From Microthyrium microscopicum (Eukaryota; Ascomycota; Dothideomycetes; Microthyriales; Microthyriaceae), in contig MU004230.1 of assembly GCA_010405405.1 (NCBI GenBank), positions 4,481,045 through 4,545,044 of the forward strand: a DNA stretch of 64,000 bases, written 5' to 3'. This document shows positions 23,057 to 35,720 of this stretch, piece after piece (position 1 is the stretch's first letter; the number at the start of each line of letters is the position of its first letter). The notes under the pieces were generated by a model, which searched no databases, had not been told where the DNA came from, and saw only the letters and a program-made list of their open reading frames with translations. A program made the translations under genes and the position numbers.

Positions 23057-25859
23057 GGTGTCGGCGCAATTTTATTGTGGTGTGAGCCGCTCGATGACGA
23101 CAATATCGTGTGCAAATGTATTCCAGTGCGGCTAAAACAACATCTGCAGAAAGAGCCTCGGTACAGTGGATGTTCTGCGCAACAAGAATAGTGGACCAGC
23201 ACCGATACAACGACTGTATGTACTATGTAGATAGGATAGAGGAAGGGGAGATGGGGAAAAGAAACAGATAAGACGATGCCCTCAACGTGTATGCGGTTTC
23301 GACGGGACGGGTATCGGGTGCTAGTACATGAGCGGAGCGCGGAGCAATAGAAGGGCTGATATCAAGGTAATGCGATTAAGGAGCGACGGGCAGGGTATCA
23401 GACAAAGCAAACAGAAGACCAGTATCTTGCTTGTCTGTTTAAACACAACGTGTCAACCTTGAAGGACCAACATCAAGCATGCAACTTTAATGGAGTGAGA
23501 CTTGAGTGGTAACAGCTGGTTGGGCCGCAAACCGTAAACCGCAAAGGACCGCGTGGGTGAAGCCACAGACTAACGCGAATAGAGCTTATCGATGACATTT
23601 CGATGATGATGTCTGCATGTTTCAGGCCTCTCAGCAAGCCAGTTAAACATTCCTGCATATCTGGGGCATATTGGCGAATTAGGTGCGTTCTGTATCTGAC
23701 CTATCCGTGGAGGATACAGAGTATTTTGCATAGGCGATTTAGTCCGATTCCTTATTTATAAGGCTGATATATGCTGTATCCACCAGTTGCCAGCTGTAGC
23801 TTATTTTTCGAAAGCTCTAAATGCTAGTATGAAACGTATCGAAGGATTTGATCCAAGGCCTCGGTTCATGGAGTGTCTTACAACGATCGCGAGTATCTGT
23901 TGTACTGGTACGACTGAACTGCCAAATTCCCTTGTCATTCCACACATCGAATTGTAGGATCGCCATCAACTGACTTTCAAGTTCCCCTTGGCAATCATTT
24001 GCTGACAAAACGAGGGAAAAAAGCATCGCAAGGCCGTCTTCGCGATTACGGGACCTCCGCCAGTTCCGGCAAATGAACACGACTTGTTCCCGAGAACCTG
24101 GTCATTTCTTGCTGCAGCTTGAAGCCACATCGGCCTTTCTGTCTCATTTCGCCGACCTCCTTCTAACCTCCTCGTCCTTTGTCTATCGTGACCAACAGCA
24201 TCGTTAAGAACACCAATAAAACGATATGCGAAATCGCCAGAGAGACTGTGAAATCATAGATACACCCTAAGTTACCTGTAAGTTAGTACCTAGTGATCGT
24301 TGGGATGTTATTAATCAAAATCTGGCCTTGAGAGGTATCAGGGGCTGAATCTTGGACTTGACATGCAATGATAGCTTGCTATCCAAATGCAATGAAACAA
24401 CCTTCACTCAACTCTTCTGATTAAGTAATTGTGCGGAAGCAGTCCAGTATAATTTCATGGGATCCTTTTGATGGTTAGTTCCTGTGTGATATCTCTGTTT
24501 GGACTTTTAGCTTCACCCCTTGCCGACTTCACCTCCAAAGTTCATCAACACGAGAGCTGCCAGCTAAGGGTCAGCTGAATGACCGACCAGAGCTTAGTGG
24601 GCATAATTCGCCCTAGATTTGGCCATGAAGCATCAAAAGCGTGACCTCAGCTCTACTTGAGCAAAAGAAGAAGAGCTTTGGGAGCACCATTTTAAAAGGT
24701 TGTTGGCGAATCGGAATCAAGCCTCATATCCCGAGGCTTCTGGGTTGATCTAGACCAAGTTAATGATCAGTTCGACTTTGCGGATCGTTGATCAAGCGTG
24801 GAAAGCTACTCGGTTGGCTCAGGGTACTCAGCGCCCTTGAATCGGCACTACTCGAAATAGGCCCCTGAGGCTTGTATTTTCAGCCTTATAGGTGAAGCCT
24901 CAAGGTCTTTATGCTTGCCATAAGGTCTCGAGGCAGCCTCCATTAAGAATTGCTCGAGATTCTTCCTTTCCAAGTCCAATCGAGCACTTTGATTCTCAGA
25001 TATAGATGAGGCAGAATCATTTTCAAAGTGTTTGATCGATTGATCGTATTTGTTCCTGATGCACTACTTGCTAACTGGTAGGATTCGATTCATTATGCTT
25101 GTTGATACTTGCGAATGCTGAAAACCTAGAACCTTTGTGGTCTGCGTTTGAGAATTATTGCTGAAGATGCATGAAAGGAAGGATATTGAGACCTTGAGAC
25201 TCGGAAACAACTACGAGTTTGAACAAGACACGCTTCGTATCTGAATATCATTCATATTTATCCAAGGACCTATTTCCATAGAGCTCTAGTTGGTCTAGTC
25301 TTCGTGTTGTTTATGCCATAGTCGAAGTGTACCGTATTATGCTCGCAGCTGAGAAGCTTTCTGCAAATCATGTCAACCCTCAAAAGGCTATTCTTCCAAT
25401 TGACCACTTATATATCAATGCCTTCGATCATACTTGGTACCGCAAATCGGAGACCAAAACCTTTCCAGAACAGAAGCCCCTTCTTCGATGATGAGCGGCT
25501 CCAGACAACAGAGCATGGAGTTTAAAGCAACAGCCTGTTCGCCTCTCTTTCCTAGCCTCTCTTTCCTTTCGACAAGCTTCTATCGTGACACTTCGTCTTT
25601 CCTTCATTACAATTCCTTTAAGGTTTTATACCTTCGGTCCTTTTTGGCCATTCCTTTCATTCGGAGATTCAATCGTTCAGATCTCTAACCTACCTTTCTG
25701 CTTAACAAATTTCAGTATCACCTTTCATTCATACACATCCAAAAAACAAGTGTAATTCCAACTACAACAACAACAGCAAATAACTAAAACTATCAACATT
25801 TATTCACCATCCAAACCGCCAAAACACACTTACCATATTCCACACCCCCAATATCAAAA
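23057..25859. other. 2.8 kb intergenic region between divergent genes
   Basis: Between the divergently transcribed MFS transporter and the one-TM protein. Only short, isolated frames on either strand, none with a phase-consistent splice partner that I could find. No tRNA-like fold or tandem repeat noticed. The last 400 bp before 25860 are rich in C/T and A/C tracts, as expected for a promoter and 5' leader. Confidence 0.45.
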
Positions 25860-26535
25860 ATGGGTCACAACTGGTTCGGCAGCGCCTCCCTAGCCACCAA
25901 ATACGCAATCGTATTCATCACCCTCCTCACCATAACCCTCGTCGTAGGCTTCACAAAATCCATCTTCATCAAACGCGCCATGGCCCGGCTAAACCGACTC
26001 GCCGACGAAGAAGCCGCCATGCGCCTCGCCACCGGACTCTCCGAGAAAACCAGCGACCACAAACGCAATCTCGACGAAGGCGACCTCTTTGGCGTGCGTG
26101 CCATTGAGGCTGGCTACTACGGCGGAATCCCTCAATCACGGCCCGCAAGCGTGGATAGTACGGTGGCGAATTCATTGACGACGAAGAGTTTGCCGTCTAG
26201 CACGTTTCCAAGTCCGCAAGTTAGTCCAAAGCGGGAGAGCTTTCAGGCGAGTCCGACGAGGGCTGATTTTCCTGCTCCGCTTAGTCCCAGTAGTCCGGGG
26301 ATGGCGAGGATTCAGGCGTATACACCGTCACCGCATGCGGTGGGGAGTGCGGCGGCGTTGAGACAGGGACAGGTTCCGCCTATTCGGTCGATGAAGGAGT
26401 TTACGCCGCGGAGTAGTGAGGATATGCGGGTCAGTATTGGTGAGTTTTGTTGTCAAGATCTTTCTGATTTGTGCTAATGAGGATGTTGTAGATTCGTTGA
26501 GGAGTGAGAAGAGCGAGAAGAGTCGGTATATCTGA
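25860..26535 (+). CDS. small single-pass membrane protein, unknown function
   Basis: Exons 25860-26439 and 26492-26535; 624 nt, 207 residues. MGHNWFGSASLATKYAIVFI begins the protein and one membrane segment spans about residues 14-31 (YAIVFITLLTITLVVGFT). A basic/acidic juxtamembrane helix follows (FIKRAMARLNRLADEEAAM). The rest is a Ser/Pro-rich tail with repeated SP sites (FPSPQVSPKRESFQASPTRA, FPAPLSPSSPGMARI) that look like proline-directed kinase targets. The last exon adds SLRSEKSEKSRYI. Codon use shifts from C-rich to G-rich third positions midway, but the frame stays open and the splice is in phase. I recognise no family. Confidence 0.72.
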
Positions 26536-27013
26536 TCATCTCGGCTTGTCAATATGCTGTTGGATCTTGAGATAACATGGCTGCTTCCTGGCTGAGCTTT
26601 GCGCTTAAAGATGTGAAATACGTAGAACTTCGGGTCTACGCCGTGGCCGTATGACTGCGAAGATTGTTAGGCTTGTTAGGTCAGAGAAGGCAGTGTATGC
26701 AACAACAGTCTCAAGACGGCGGTTTGCTATAGCTTTGGTGAACGCCGAGGCTTAGCTAACAACCTAACTGTCCTATGGGAGGAGATCAGTGCCAGTCTCA
26801 AGCTCTGTGGAATGGTGAGATGACTTTTAGATAACGAATGAATGGTTTGAACATGAACAAGATGAGTTATGATGAGGAATGTGTATTGATAATTTTGTTC
26901 GCCGTGACTCATTGATACAATACATTGGCTGCTGAGGATAAAAGGTGAAGTAATACAGCAGTTTAGATGAGAAAACAGATCATGCCAACGCCCCTAGATA
27001 CCCAAAAACCCGT
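26536..27013. other. intergenic, convergent genes
   Basis: Shared 3' flank of the membrane-protein gene and fumarate reductase. No gene or repeat seen. Confidence 0.5.
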
Positions 27014-29044
27014 CTAGTACTCGAGAGTGATTTCCTGTCCCTTCACGCGGCCCTTGATGAGATCAACTGGGAAGTATTTGGGAATAACCTCATCATCGTG
27101 AAGCATCTCAAATTCCTCGGAGCAATCACGACCCATGTGGGAGAAAAGAGCTTGTGGACCACCTGGATGTTCATTGACCCATGTGGTGAGGTCCATAACA
27201 ATTCCCTTTACGGCGACCCACATATCGTCCTTTGTGTTGTGCTTAGCCACCTCTTCTAGCGTGATTTCGGTTTCTGGGACCTTAAATGGCTTGGGTGCGT
27301 TAGGCTTGGATTCAGATGAAGGGGCCGAGCCAGCAGCAGCGGCTGTGGACACCTGGGGGGCGGAACCAGATGACGCACCTGAGTTAGCCCACTCAACCGA
27401 GATTTTGCCTGGCTGGGAGGGGTCGATGTGAAGAGAGATTTGGCCAAGACGGGAGGCAGCGGCGCCACCACCCTGCTGGAGTGTTCGCTGGAAGAGATAC
27501 TTCGCAGCAGATTCACCGGCTACACGACCGTAGACGACACAGCCGAGCAGCGAGGAACCACCGAGACGGTTGGCACCGTGGACACCACCGGCAAGCTCAC
27601 CGCAGGCGAAGAGACCATCAAATGGTGAGTGCTCGCCGTTTAGAACGTGGGCCTTGTCGTCGATTTCGATACCACCCATGGTGAAGTGAAGAACTGGCTC
27701 CATAAGGGCGACGTGGAAGGTGTCGTTGATATTGAATGGAAGATTGTGGAAGAACTTCTTATTCCACTCATCCTTGACCTTGCCATCAGCAATGTCGTTG
27801 TAGTTGCTGAAGCTGGCAGAGAGAGCAGACTCTCCGCAGCCAATCTCCTTGGCTAGCTCCTTGCCAGACATCTTCTTCATGAGACCACGACCGGAATAAT
27901 GGCGAGTATGGAAGTCGAGGATGTTGGAGGCCTTGGAGTTGAGAACGAGGCGGATGGGCCAGTTGCCCTTGTCCTTCTCCTTGAACATCATGCCAGAGAC
28001 GTAATCACGATGACCGAGGTCGTCGCAGAATCGCTCACCCTTCTTGTTGAGGAGGATACCACCTTCACCACGAAGGGCTTCGGCAGCCAAGAACTTCCAC
28101 TTGGAGCCGGGGTCCTTGGGGTCAATGAGACCAGTAGGATGGACTTGGACTTTGTCCATATCAATACCGTTGGCACCAATGGCCATCAGCATCTTTTGAC
28201 CGTCACCTGTGGCGTGTTGGCCGTTGGTTGTGGCAAGGTCGTAAACATCTGGGCGATGCTTCTTGAGGAGGGAGTCGCTGGTGAAATCGGCAGCATATCC
28301 ACCGGTGGCGAGAACGACTGGGCCGTGAACAGTTTGTTTTTGACCGTCAATCTCGTAAACAACACCAACTGCCTGGTTGCCCTCCTTGAGAACCTCAACG
28401 ACGCGGGCCTTCTTGATGAGTTGAACGCGCTCTGGCTCCTTTTCGGAGAGCTGCTCGTAACGCTCCATAAGAGCATATGTGATGGCCATACCAGGGAACT
28501 TGGCATCGTGACCACGATGAGTACGGGGTTGAGAGTGACCACTAAAGATTGTTAGTCGCATATCAATATATTTATAGTGGCAAAACCTACCCTAGACGCG
28601 ATACTAGAGTAAGATCTAGGTTGAATTCGTCTTGCAACCACTCAACAGCGGCAGCAGACTTGTATGTGAGGACCTTGATGAGATCTGGACGAGCCTTGTC
28701 ACGGGCTGACTTGAGGGTATCATCGTAAAACTGCTTGACGCTGTCTCCGATGTTGAGGTCGACCTGAGTTCTCGTGAGAGCTCCATTGATACCGGATGTG
28801 GCCTTGGTGGAGTTGCCACCCATGAAGCCTATTGCACTCTGTTAAAAGCTGCAAAAAGTATTGAGGATCAAGAATTGACTCACTGTTCTTGTCAAGAACA
28901 ACGACATTTCCTCCAGCGAGGTAAATAGTGTGAGCAGCGCTCAAACCGGACACTATGATCAGTGGCGTTAGCGGGGTGTTTCTACAGGATAGAGGAATGT
29001 GGTTTCTTACAGCCGGCACCGACGACAATGACTCTCTCAGGCAT
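27014..29044 (-). CDS. FAD-dependent fumarate reductase (Osm1/Frd1-like) with C-terminal cytochrome b5 domain
   Basis: Exons 29044-29011, 28952-28884, 28828-28591, 28541-27014; 1869 nt, 622 residues. The FAD-binding start MPERVIVVGAGLSGLSAAH is followed by LAGGNVVVLDKNSFMGGNS. The catalytic flavoprotein domain carries VSRLGGHSQPRTHRG, VVLATGGYAADF, EALRGEGGILLNKKGERF, LHFTMGGIEID and CGELAGGVHGANRLGGSSLL. Residues from about 540 form a cytochrome b5-like domain with the heme motif HPGG (about 572) and a second His in MLHDDE (about 595). Fumarate reductases of this type regenerate oxidised flavin/NAD+ under low oxygen. The b5 module suggests heme-mediated electron delivery. No mitochondrial or ER presequence is visible, so it is likely cytosolic. 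It is transcribed away from the sequence gap. Confidence 0.94.
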
Positions 29045-29639
29045 CTTGGAGGTGATATTTGACAAGAAGGATTGAAAAGAAGGAAGAAGAGATAGGTGGT
29101 GAGAGAAGGAGAAGTAGAAGACAGAAATATAGACAGATAATTGAGTAGTAGTGGCAGGGTCCTCGGGCGGTGGTAGAATACCTCGGCAGCAATTCTATCT
29201 GTGGGTAGGGCGTGGGAGGTCTAGCGCGGTAACGTGCGTTGAGCTGCTCGGGCCAGAAATATGTAGGAGTAATTGACTCTGTGGAGATATTGCCGAAGCT
29301 GGGGTACAGACCGAATTGGAAAGATGGTGATAGCAAGAGGCGAAGATGAAGAGGTTGAGCTTATGAGTTGGTGATGGGAGACGGGCAGTAGATCTGGTGG
29401 AGTTCTTTCACGCTTTCACATGTGCGCCACTTACTACACAGCGTCAGAATAACAACCATCCATTGAACTTGCAAGTTGCATGGAATTGGATCACGACTAT
29501 TTCTTTGCTATCAAACTACAAAAATCCTGTCAGCATGCTCTCTGTGGCATCACCTGAGCCTTCCTGGCTGTTAGCTCGGCTCTCGCCGGCTCGACACATG
29601 GAGGTTCAAAGACAAATGCAGCTCCACAGCGGTTTGCGG
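29045..29639. other. upstream region of fumarate reductase
   Basis: Promoter and leader space on the minus strand, bounded on the right by the duplicated block beside the gap. Nothing else seen. Confidence 0.45.
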
Positions 29640-30024
29640 TGATGGATTAGTTCGTGACAAGCAGAGGATCGATGGTTTATTGAAGGGCTGTATTGATAAA
29701 AGATGTTGCTAAAACTATGGTGTTTCTGCAGATGNNNNNNNNNNNNNNNNNNNNNNNNNNNNNNNNNNNNNNNNNNNNNNNNNNNNNNNNNNNNNNNNNN
29801 NNNNNNNNNNNNNNNNNNNNNNNNNNNNNNNNNNNNNNNNNNNNNNNNNNNNNNNNNNNNNNNNNNNNNNNNNNNNNNNNNNNNNNNNNNNNNNNNNNNN
29901 NNNNNNNNNNNNNNNNNNNNNNNNNNNNNTGATGGATTAGTTCGTGACAAGCAGAGGATCGATGGTTTATTGAAGGGCTGTATTGATAAAAGATGTTGCT
30001 AAAACTATGGTGTTTCTGCAGATG
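29640..30024. other. assembly gap (195 N) flanked by identical 95 bp blocks
   Basis: Ns fill 29735-29929. The 95 bases before the gap (29640-29734, starting TGATGGATTAG and ending CTGCAGATG) are repeated without a difference directly after it (29930-30024). This is the picture produced when two contigs that overlap by 95 bp were scaffolded without being merged; the gap is then likely not real DNA. A true 95 bp direct repeat cannot be excluded from sequence alone. Frames drawn across the Ns have no meaning. Confidence 0.9.
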
Positions 30025-31042
30025 CGGAGATGCTAAATACCCCCTTGTTTACATAAGCCCTTGTTCTTGCCAAACAGCGGACCACAGCCTCGAGAAGGAT
30101 CACGCGGCTTAAAAGTGCGAATTTCTAGCCCAGTGCCTGACCTTTAAAAGCAGTCTGGCTGGATCATTGCTAATGCCTGCATCATGGATATTGCTTTAGC
30201 CCAAACCGTCAACATGTTGTTGGTGCCAGATGGTCTGGGGCAAACAAGTGCACGTTTTGGGCTAGAGTATCACACGCTCTTCACATGCTGGTTATTGCTT
30301 TCAGTCTCGACCTTTTCTGACCTACACCCAATTACTCTGTGAACCTTTACCATCTGGCTATTTTAATATACACCTAAACACAAAGACCAGTGCATCTTGG
30401 CTTTAAGCCCGGTTGTCGGCTTTAAAGTGACATGTATTCTGAAAGACACGTGCTCTTCGTTGATCGTCAAATCCGTCTACAAACTAGTAGTACAATGGAC
30501 AAAATATGGTGCCTGAGGCCAGCAGATCACTACAGTAGGTAGCCAGGCTCTATGTTGATTTAGTTGTGGGTCAAAGTAGAAATGGTTACTTTAATTCCTT
30601 CTCCCACCATTGCTTCGAAAAAAATAAAAGACTTCTAAACTTATGGGAGGCTTACTTGAACATCTGATCTGATCCGCTTTCGAGTATGAAGATTATAGTC
30701 AATTTGTGTAACTCTTCAGTTCACGATGCAGTAATCGCGCATACAGTACATAAATGAAACTTCTTGATATTGACTTTTGCCGTGCGGCCCGAAGCACGCA
30801 CAAACTCGGGCCGGAGGAGAGCTCCTTCCTCCCGCCTCAGCTTGTTCTGTAATTGGTAAGAGCTAGCGACACACGACAGTCAACGCAGTTACGCCTGCTT
30901 GGCCTGCCATACCACCACCAAACTCAAAAGTTACTCCAAGTTTTGGCTCTCTGCCTTTACAAGCTCTCACCACTTTCTCTCTTGCCTACAAAATCCTCCA
31001 TTTCTACTTTGGCATATCAAACATGAACCATGTTCTGTAGCC
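30025..31042. other. upstream region of KOG1/raptor gene
   Basis: About 1 kb between the gap and the KOG1 start codon. No gene recognised; presumed promoter and 5' leader. Confidence 0.45.
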
Positions 31043-34000
31043 ATGGCAAACCCACCTCCTAGGCCCAAAGGCCCACAACCCATCCTCGACGACCTTGTTG
31101 GCACCCCCGCCAGCTCCAATTCTCTCGGAGAAAACACCCCCCTAGATCGACCTACCACAGCTCCTCGTCACAATGGACTACCTGCTGCCATAGGCCGAAG
31201 CTCCACATATCTATACCCAGAAGTCAGCGAGGCTGTCATCCGCTCTAGAAGCGCGTCGCCGAGTGCTAGGCCCAAACTGCTGCGCGCAAAGAGTGATTTC
31301 GGTCCACGTCGTGAAGATAGCGGTAGAAACGACGATAATGATAGCAAAGGCTCAAATGATGCAGAGTGGGGTATTCGTCACGGATTCGACACTCAGCTTG
31401 CATCGGAGGACTACAATCATCTGCTCACAGAGGTTGGCGCTCTATAAATGTTGCAAACCATTTAGTCGCTAACAACTCTAGAATTTCTTCTTATACTTCA
31501 CCGACAAAAAGCACGAGACCAGTGGCAGCCCAAAAGACTCGAAAACATCGTTTGTTTTGCAAGAATGGCGCATGAAAGACCGACTGAAGACTGTTTCGGC
31601 AGTCTTAGCGCTATGCTTAAACATTGGGGTTGATCCTCCAGATGTCATCAAAACGTCGCCATGTGCCAAATTAGAATGTTGGACCGATCCTCAAGGCGTA
31701 CAACAAACCAATACGAATTCCGGCAATCAGCCTATGAATCAAATCGGGAAAGCACTTCAGCAGCAATACGAACAGCTTAGCATGCGAACTCGATATAAAG
31801 CCGCCCTCGACCCCACAGTAGACGAACTTAAGAAGTACGCCGCAAGTCTGCGTAAGAACGCTAGAAGTGAACGAGTTCTTTTCCATTACAATGGCCATGG
31901 AGTACCAAAGCCAACAACGTCAGGAGAGATTTGGGTGTTCAATAAGAATTACACCCAATATATTCCAATGTCGCTGCAAGATCTCCAATGTTTGATAAGC
32001 GGACCAAGCATATTTGTATGGGATGTCTCCGAGGCCGGGTCAATAGTCGACAACTTTGTCAAGTATGCCGAGAAACACAAGGTGGACGATTCTGATGTTG
32101 GAAAACGAGATCCTAATGGGGACCCTGTTGACTGTTCGGATTGCATCCATCTTGCTGCATGCCGCGAGAAAGAAACCCTTCCAACCAATCCCGACCTACC
32201 TGCGGATATCTTTACCTCCTGCCTGACCACGCCAATCAAAATGGCCGTGCGATTCTTCCTTCTTCAAAACCCATTGCCTTCGAACGTCACACTTGCTGAT
32301 GCACTCGACATTCCTGGCACAACATCTGAGCGCCGAACTCCACTAGGAGAGCTAAACTGGATATTCACTGCGATTACGGATACAATTGCATGGGATGTGC
32401 TTCCCAAACCGCTCTTCAAAAGACTCTTTAGGCAGGACCTTATGGTAGCAGCATTATATCGAAATTTTCTTCTTGCCCAACGAGTCATGAGAAAGTATCA
32501 TTGCAATCCGCAGTGTTATCCAGAAATTCCACCAACCCATGATCATCCGTTATGGCAGAGCTGGGATCTGGCCGTGGAAACTATGCTTTCTCAGCTTCCA
32601 GCACTCAAAGACAAAAGCAAGTTGCCTTACGAATATCAACACTCTCAATTCTTCTCCGAGCAGCTCACGGCTTTTGAAGTATACTTGACCCAAGATGCTG
32701 CAGAACAAAAGATTCCAGAGCAATTACCTGTCGTACTACAAGTTCTCCTCAGTCAAGTTCATCGTTTGCGTGCCCTTATTCTTTTGAGCAAATTTCTCGA
32801 CTTGGGCCCATGGGCAGTCAATCTAGCTTTAAGTATTGGTATATTTCCTTATGTTTTGAAGCTTTTGCAGTCTCAAGCGATGGAGTTGAAACCAGTGATG
32901 GTATTTATATGGGCTCGGATTCTTGCTGTGGATCCCACGTGTCAGCAAGATCTTCTCAAAGACAATGGCTATCAATATTTCGTCCATATTCTCAACCCGG
33001 CAGGATCAGGTATGCCAACCCATGCACGACCTCCAGCACTGTCTTTAAAAGCCAACCAAATTGTAAAAAGCACACCATGTATATCGTCTACAGATGTCGA
33101 ATCACAGTCTTCATAGTCTGAAGCTGTAAATTCCATCATAGACGGTCACTCCAACACGTCTCAGGTTGAGAATACACAGCATTTGACTGTGGCTTCTCTC
33201 CTAGACAGAAGTCGAACAAAGTTCAAGAAGAAACTTTTGTGGCCGCCTTGCGACCCACCATTGACAAAGGCTAATGATAATACGCCAAAATTAGGTATCC
33301 AGGGCGTCGTCAACGTAAGCGAGCATCGTGCCATGTGTGCCTTCATCGTGGCAATGTTTTGTCGCAATTTCCATCAAGCCCAGAACGTATGCCTCAGCGA
33401 AGATTTGATCAAGAGCTGCCTCGAATGCTCCAAAGATGCAGAGTGCCCTTTGTTGCGTCAATGGGCTTGCCTATGTCTAAGTATGCTCTGGGCCAACTTT
33501 CCGGACGCCAAATGGATGGCGCTCAAGTGCTCAGCTCACCAGGAGCTATGCACTTTAGCCGTCGATTGCGTTGCAGAGGTGCGAGCTGCCATGTTGCATG
33601 CTTTAAATAACTTCCTCGGCATTCCCGATCTTACTTCACAGGTCGCCCAGATTGAAGAGTCTATAGCGTCAATGGTGCTCGTAATGGCTTCTGATGGTAA
33701 CAGTATGGTAAGAAAGGAGCTCATTGTCTTCTTTTCCACATTTGTGACAAGATATCAAAACCGATTCCTTGTCACAGCCTACGAGCATTTGGTGGCAGAA
33801 CACGACTCAAACGCAAAAACCCCAGCAGAAGGACAGAGCAGACTCGCCATGGCCTACACAATGAGTGACAGTGAACGACCGGACGATACCTGCTCATCCA
33901 ACACTGTTTTCGCTGCCGTCTGGAAGGAAGTATTGGTCATGTCGGTCGACCCCTATCCAGAAATCGCCGAGAATGCTGCCGCTGTTGTGGACCATATATA

Positions 34001-35720
34001 TTCGCATCTCCTTGAGTCGCCTTTGGGGAAACATGTGCTTCCTTTCATTGAACTCAATCGTAGCGCAGCCTCGTCCTCGAGATCCTCCTATGTGGAAGTA
34101 AATATGCCTGCAACAGATAGTTCTCGCCCAGCCACTCCTCCAACTCCGAGAACCGAAAATCTCTTTGCATCAGGTCTGCGACGAACAGCCAGTGTTGCTG
34201 CTTCGTTGATGACCCTCTCATTCGCCAGTCCCGCTAGCAATCAAACTAATTCTCCAAATACTGTTAGAGACTCGGCACCAAGAGCAGGACGCACAAACGG
34301 ACACCGGAATCAAGTGAGGGAGGAAATGCGTCGACCACCCGGTGAGCAGGATCACTTTCACGTTCCTAGTGCATACCCAATTCTCCGACGTCCAATGCCA
34401 CATGGATATACTCCTCCGGCCGGCAAACAGTCTCATATAGCCGTGCCTCTTCGAAGTAATTTCTTCCAGTGGTCAATTGAGTATTTTCGTGAACCACAGA
34501 TGGCTCCAGCAGAAGCCGATGAGCCCGGCAGTACCGACTACAATGAGCGTTTGTGGAGACGCAACCGAAATGACAGAATCATCTCGAAGACTCAGCCACT
34601 TAAGGAAATGGCTGGTAGCTCACCTTGGGACAAGAGCAAAGGATTTTGGAACAATGGCACTCAGCCAGTAAAGCTCTGTTGGCATCAATTCGAAGACCAT
34701 ATGATGGTCACGGATGATAAGGATGGAGTCTCGTATGTTATCTTCTTTGACTGATAGATCGCGCAAATCTCTAACCATTCTAGTGTCTGGGATTGGAAGC
34801 GCCAGGTCCGCTTAAACCAATTTTCCAATGGAAACCCTGCCAAGTCACGAATCACCGATCTTTCTCTTATTAATGAGGATGATTTGGCGTTGCTTATGAC
34901 AGGATCTTCTGATGGTGTCATCAAACTCTATCGTAATTATGAGAGCCGAGATGATATTGAACTTGTTTCATCCTTCCGAGCACTCACAGACCTGGAGCCA
35001 AGCAACAAGAATAGTGGCCTTGTCTTTGACTGGCAACAGAGTAGAGGACAGATTCTTGTCGCTGGAGATGTTCGTTCTATTCGTGTGTGGAACGCCGGAA
35101 CTGAAATCTGCACCACCGTAAGTTGATACTCAGCCGCCCTTAACTTCGTCTGACATTTGTAGGATATTGGTGCTCGATCCGGTTCACCCATCACCTCTTT
35201 GACCTCTGATCAAGTAGAAGGCAACCTATTTGTAGCCAGTTTCGGCGACGGCGCAATCCGCATCTACGACCAACGTCAAAAACCCCAAAACGCCCTTGTC
35301 AAAGTCTGGAAGGAACATCAAGTCTGGGTAACCAACGTGCACCTCCAACGCGGAGGCCAGCGTGACCTTATCTCTGCTAGTCGCAACGGCGAGGTCAAGC
35401 TCTGGGACATGCGTCTTTCCAAAAGCGTGAAGACATTCAAAACCACCTCCGGTCCCCGCGACGTGCTTCGCGTCCTCGCAGTTCACGAGCACGCGCCAGT
35501 CTTTGCAGTCGGCACGGAAAGCCGACAGGTCAAGATGTTCAATACGAGTGGCAAGCTACTCAGCCATTTTGAACCGTATAGCGCGCGGTTTATGGGCGGT
35601 AATGGCGGCGTCACGGCTGTGGCCTTTCATCCGCATCGGATGGTAGTGGCTGGAGCGGCTGTTGGCGCTTCGCAGGTTAGTTTGTTTGCTTGTGGGAAGA
35701 AGGGCGAGAAGGAGATCTAG
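31043..35720 (+). CDS. kog1: Kog1/raptor, TORC1 scaffold subunit
   Basis: Exons 31043-31432, 31482-33009, 33295-34732, 34784-35117, 35163-35720; 4248 nt, 1415 residues. A disordered N-terminus is followed by the raptor N-terminal caspase-like domain (about 130-330): RMKDRLKTVSAVLALCLNIG, LQQQYEQLSMRTRYKAALDP, VLFHYNGHGVPKPTTSGEIW. HEAT-like helices follow (YQYFVHILNPAGS, then VNVSEHRAMCAFIVAMFCRN). A Ser/Pro-rich linker leads to the C-terminal WD40 propeller (about 1115-1415: VWDWKRQVRLNQF, VASFGDGAIRIYDQR, SASRNGEVKLWDMR). Raptor recruits substrates to the TOR kinase in nutrient signalling at the vacuole. The intron 33010-33294 is unusual: 285 bp, open in frame apart from one TAG; its removal is chosen because it joins two family-conserved blocks. 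Identity is certain; that exon boundary is not. Confidence 0.95.

Noticed and set aside
27899-28555. 218-codon plus-strand open frame
   Set aside because: Lies antisense to the well-supported fumarate reductase exon; a shadow frame caused by its codon bias.
29606-30002. Open frames spanning the N run
   Set aside because: Made of unknown residues; an artefact of the gap.
33114-33116. TAG in KOG1 as a real truncation
   Set aside because: Raptor-conserved sequence continues on both sides and GT-AG splicing removes the TAG in phase, so the gene is most simply intact.
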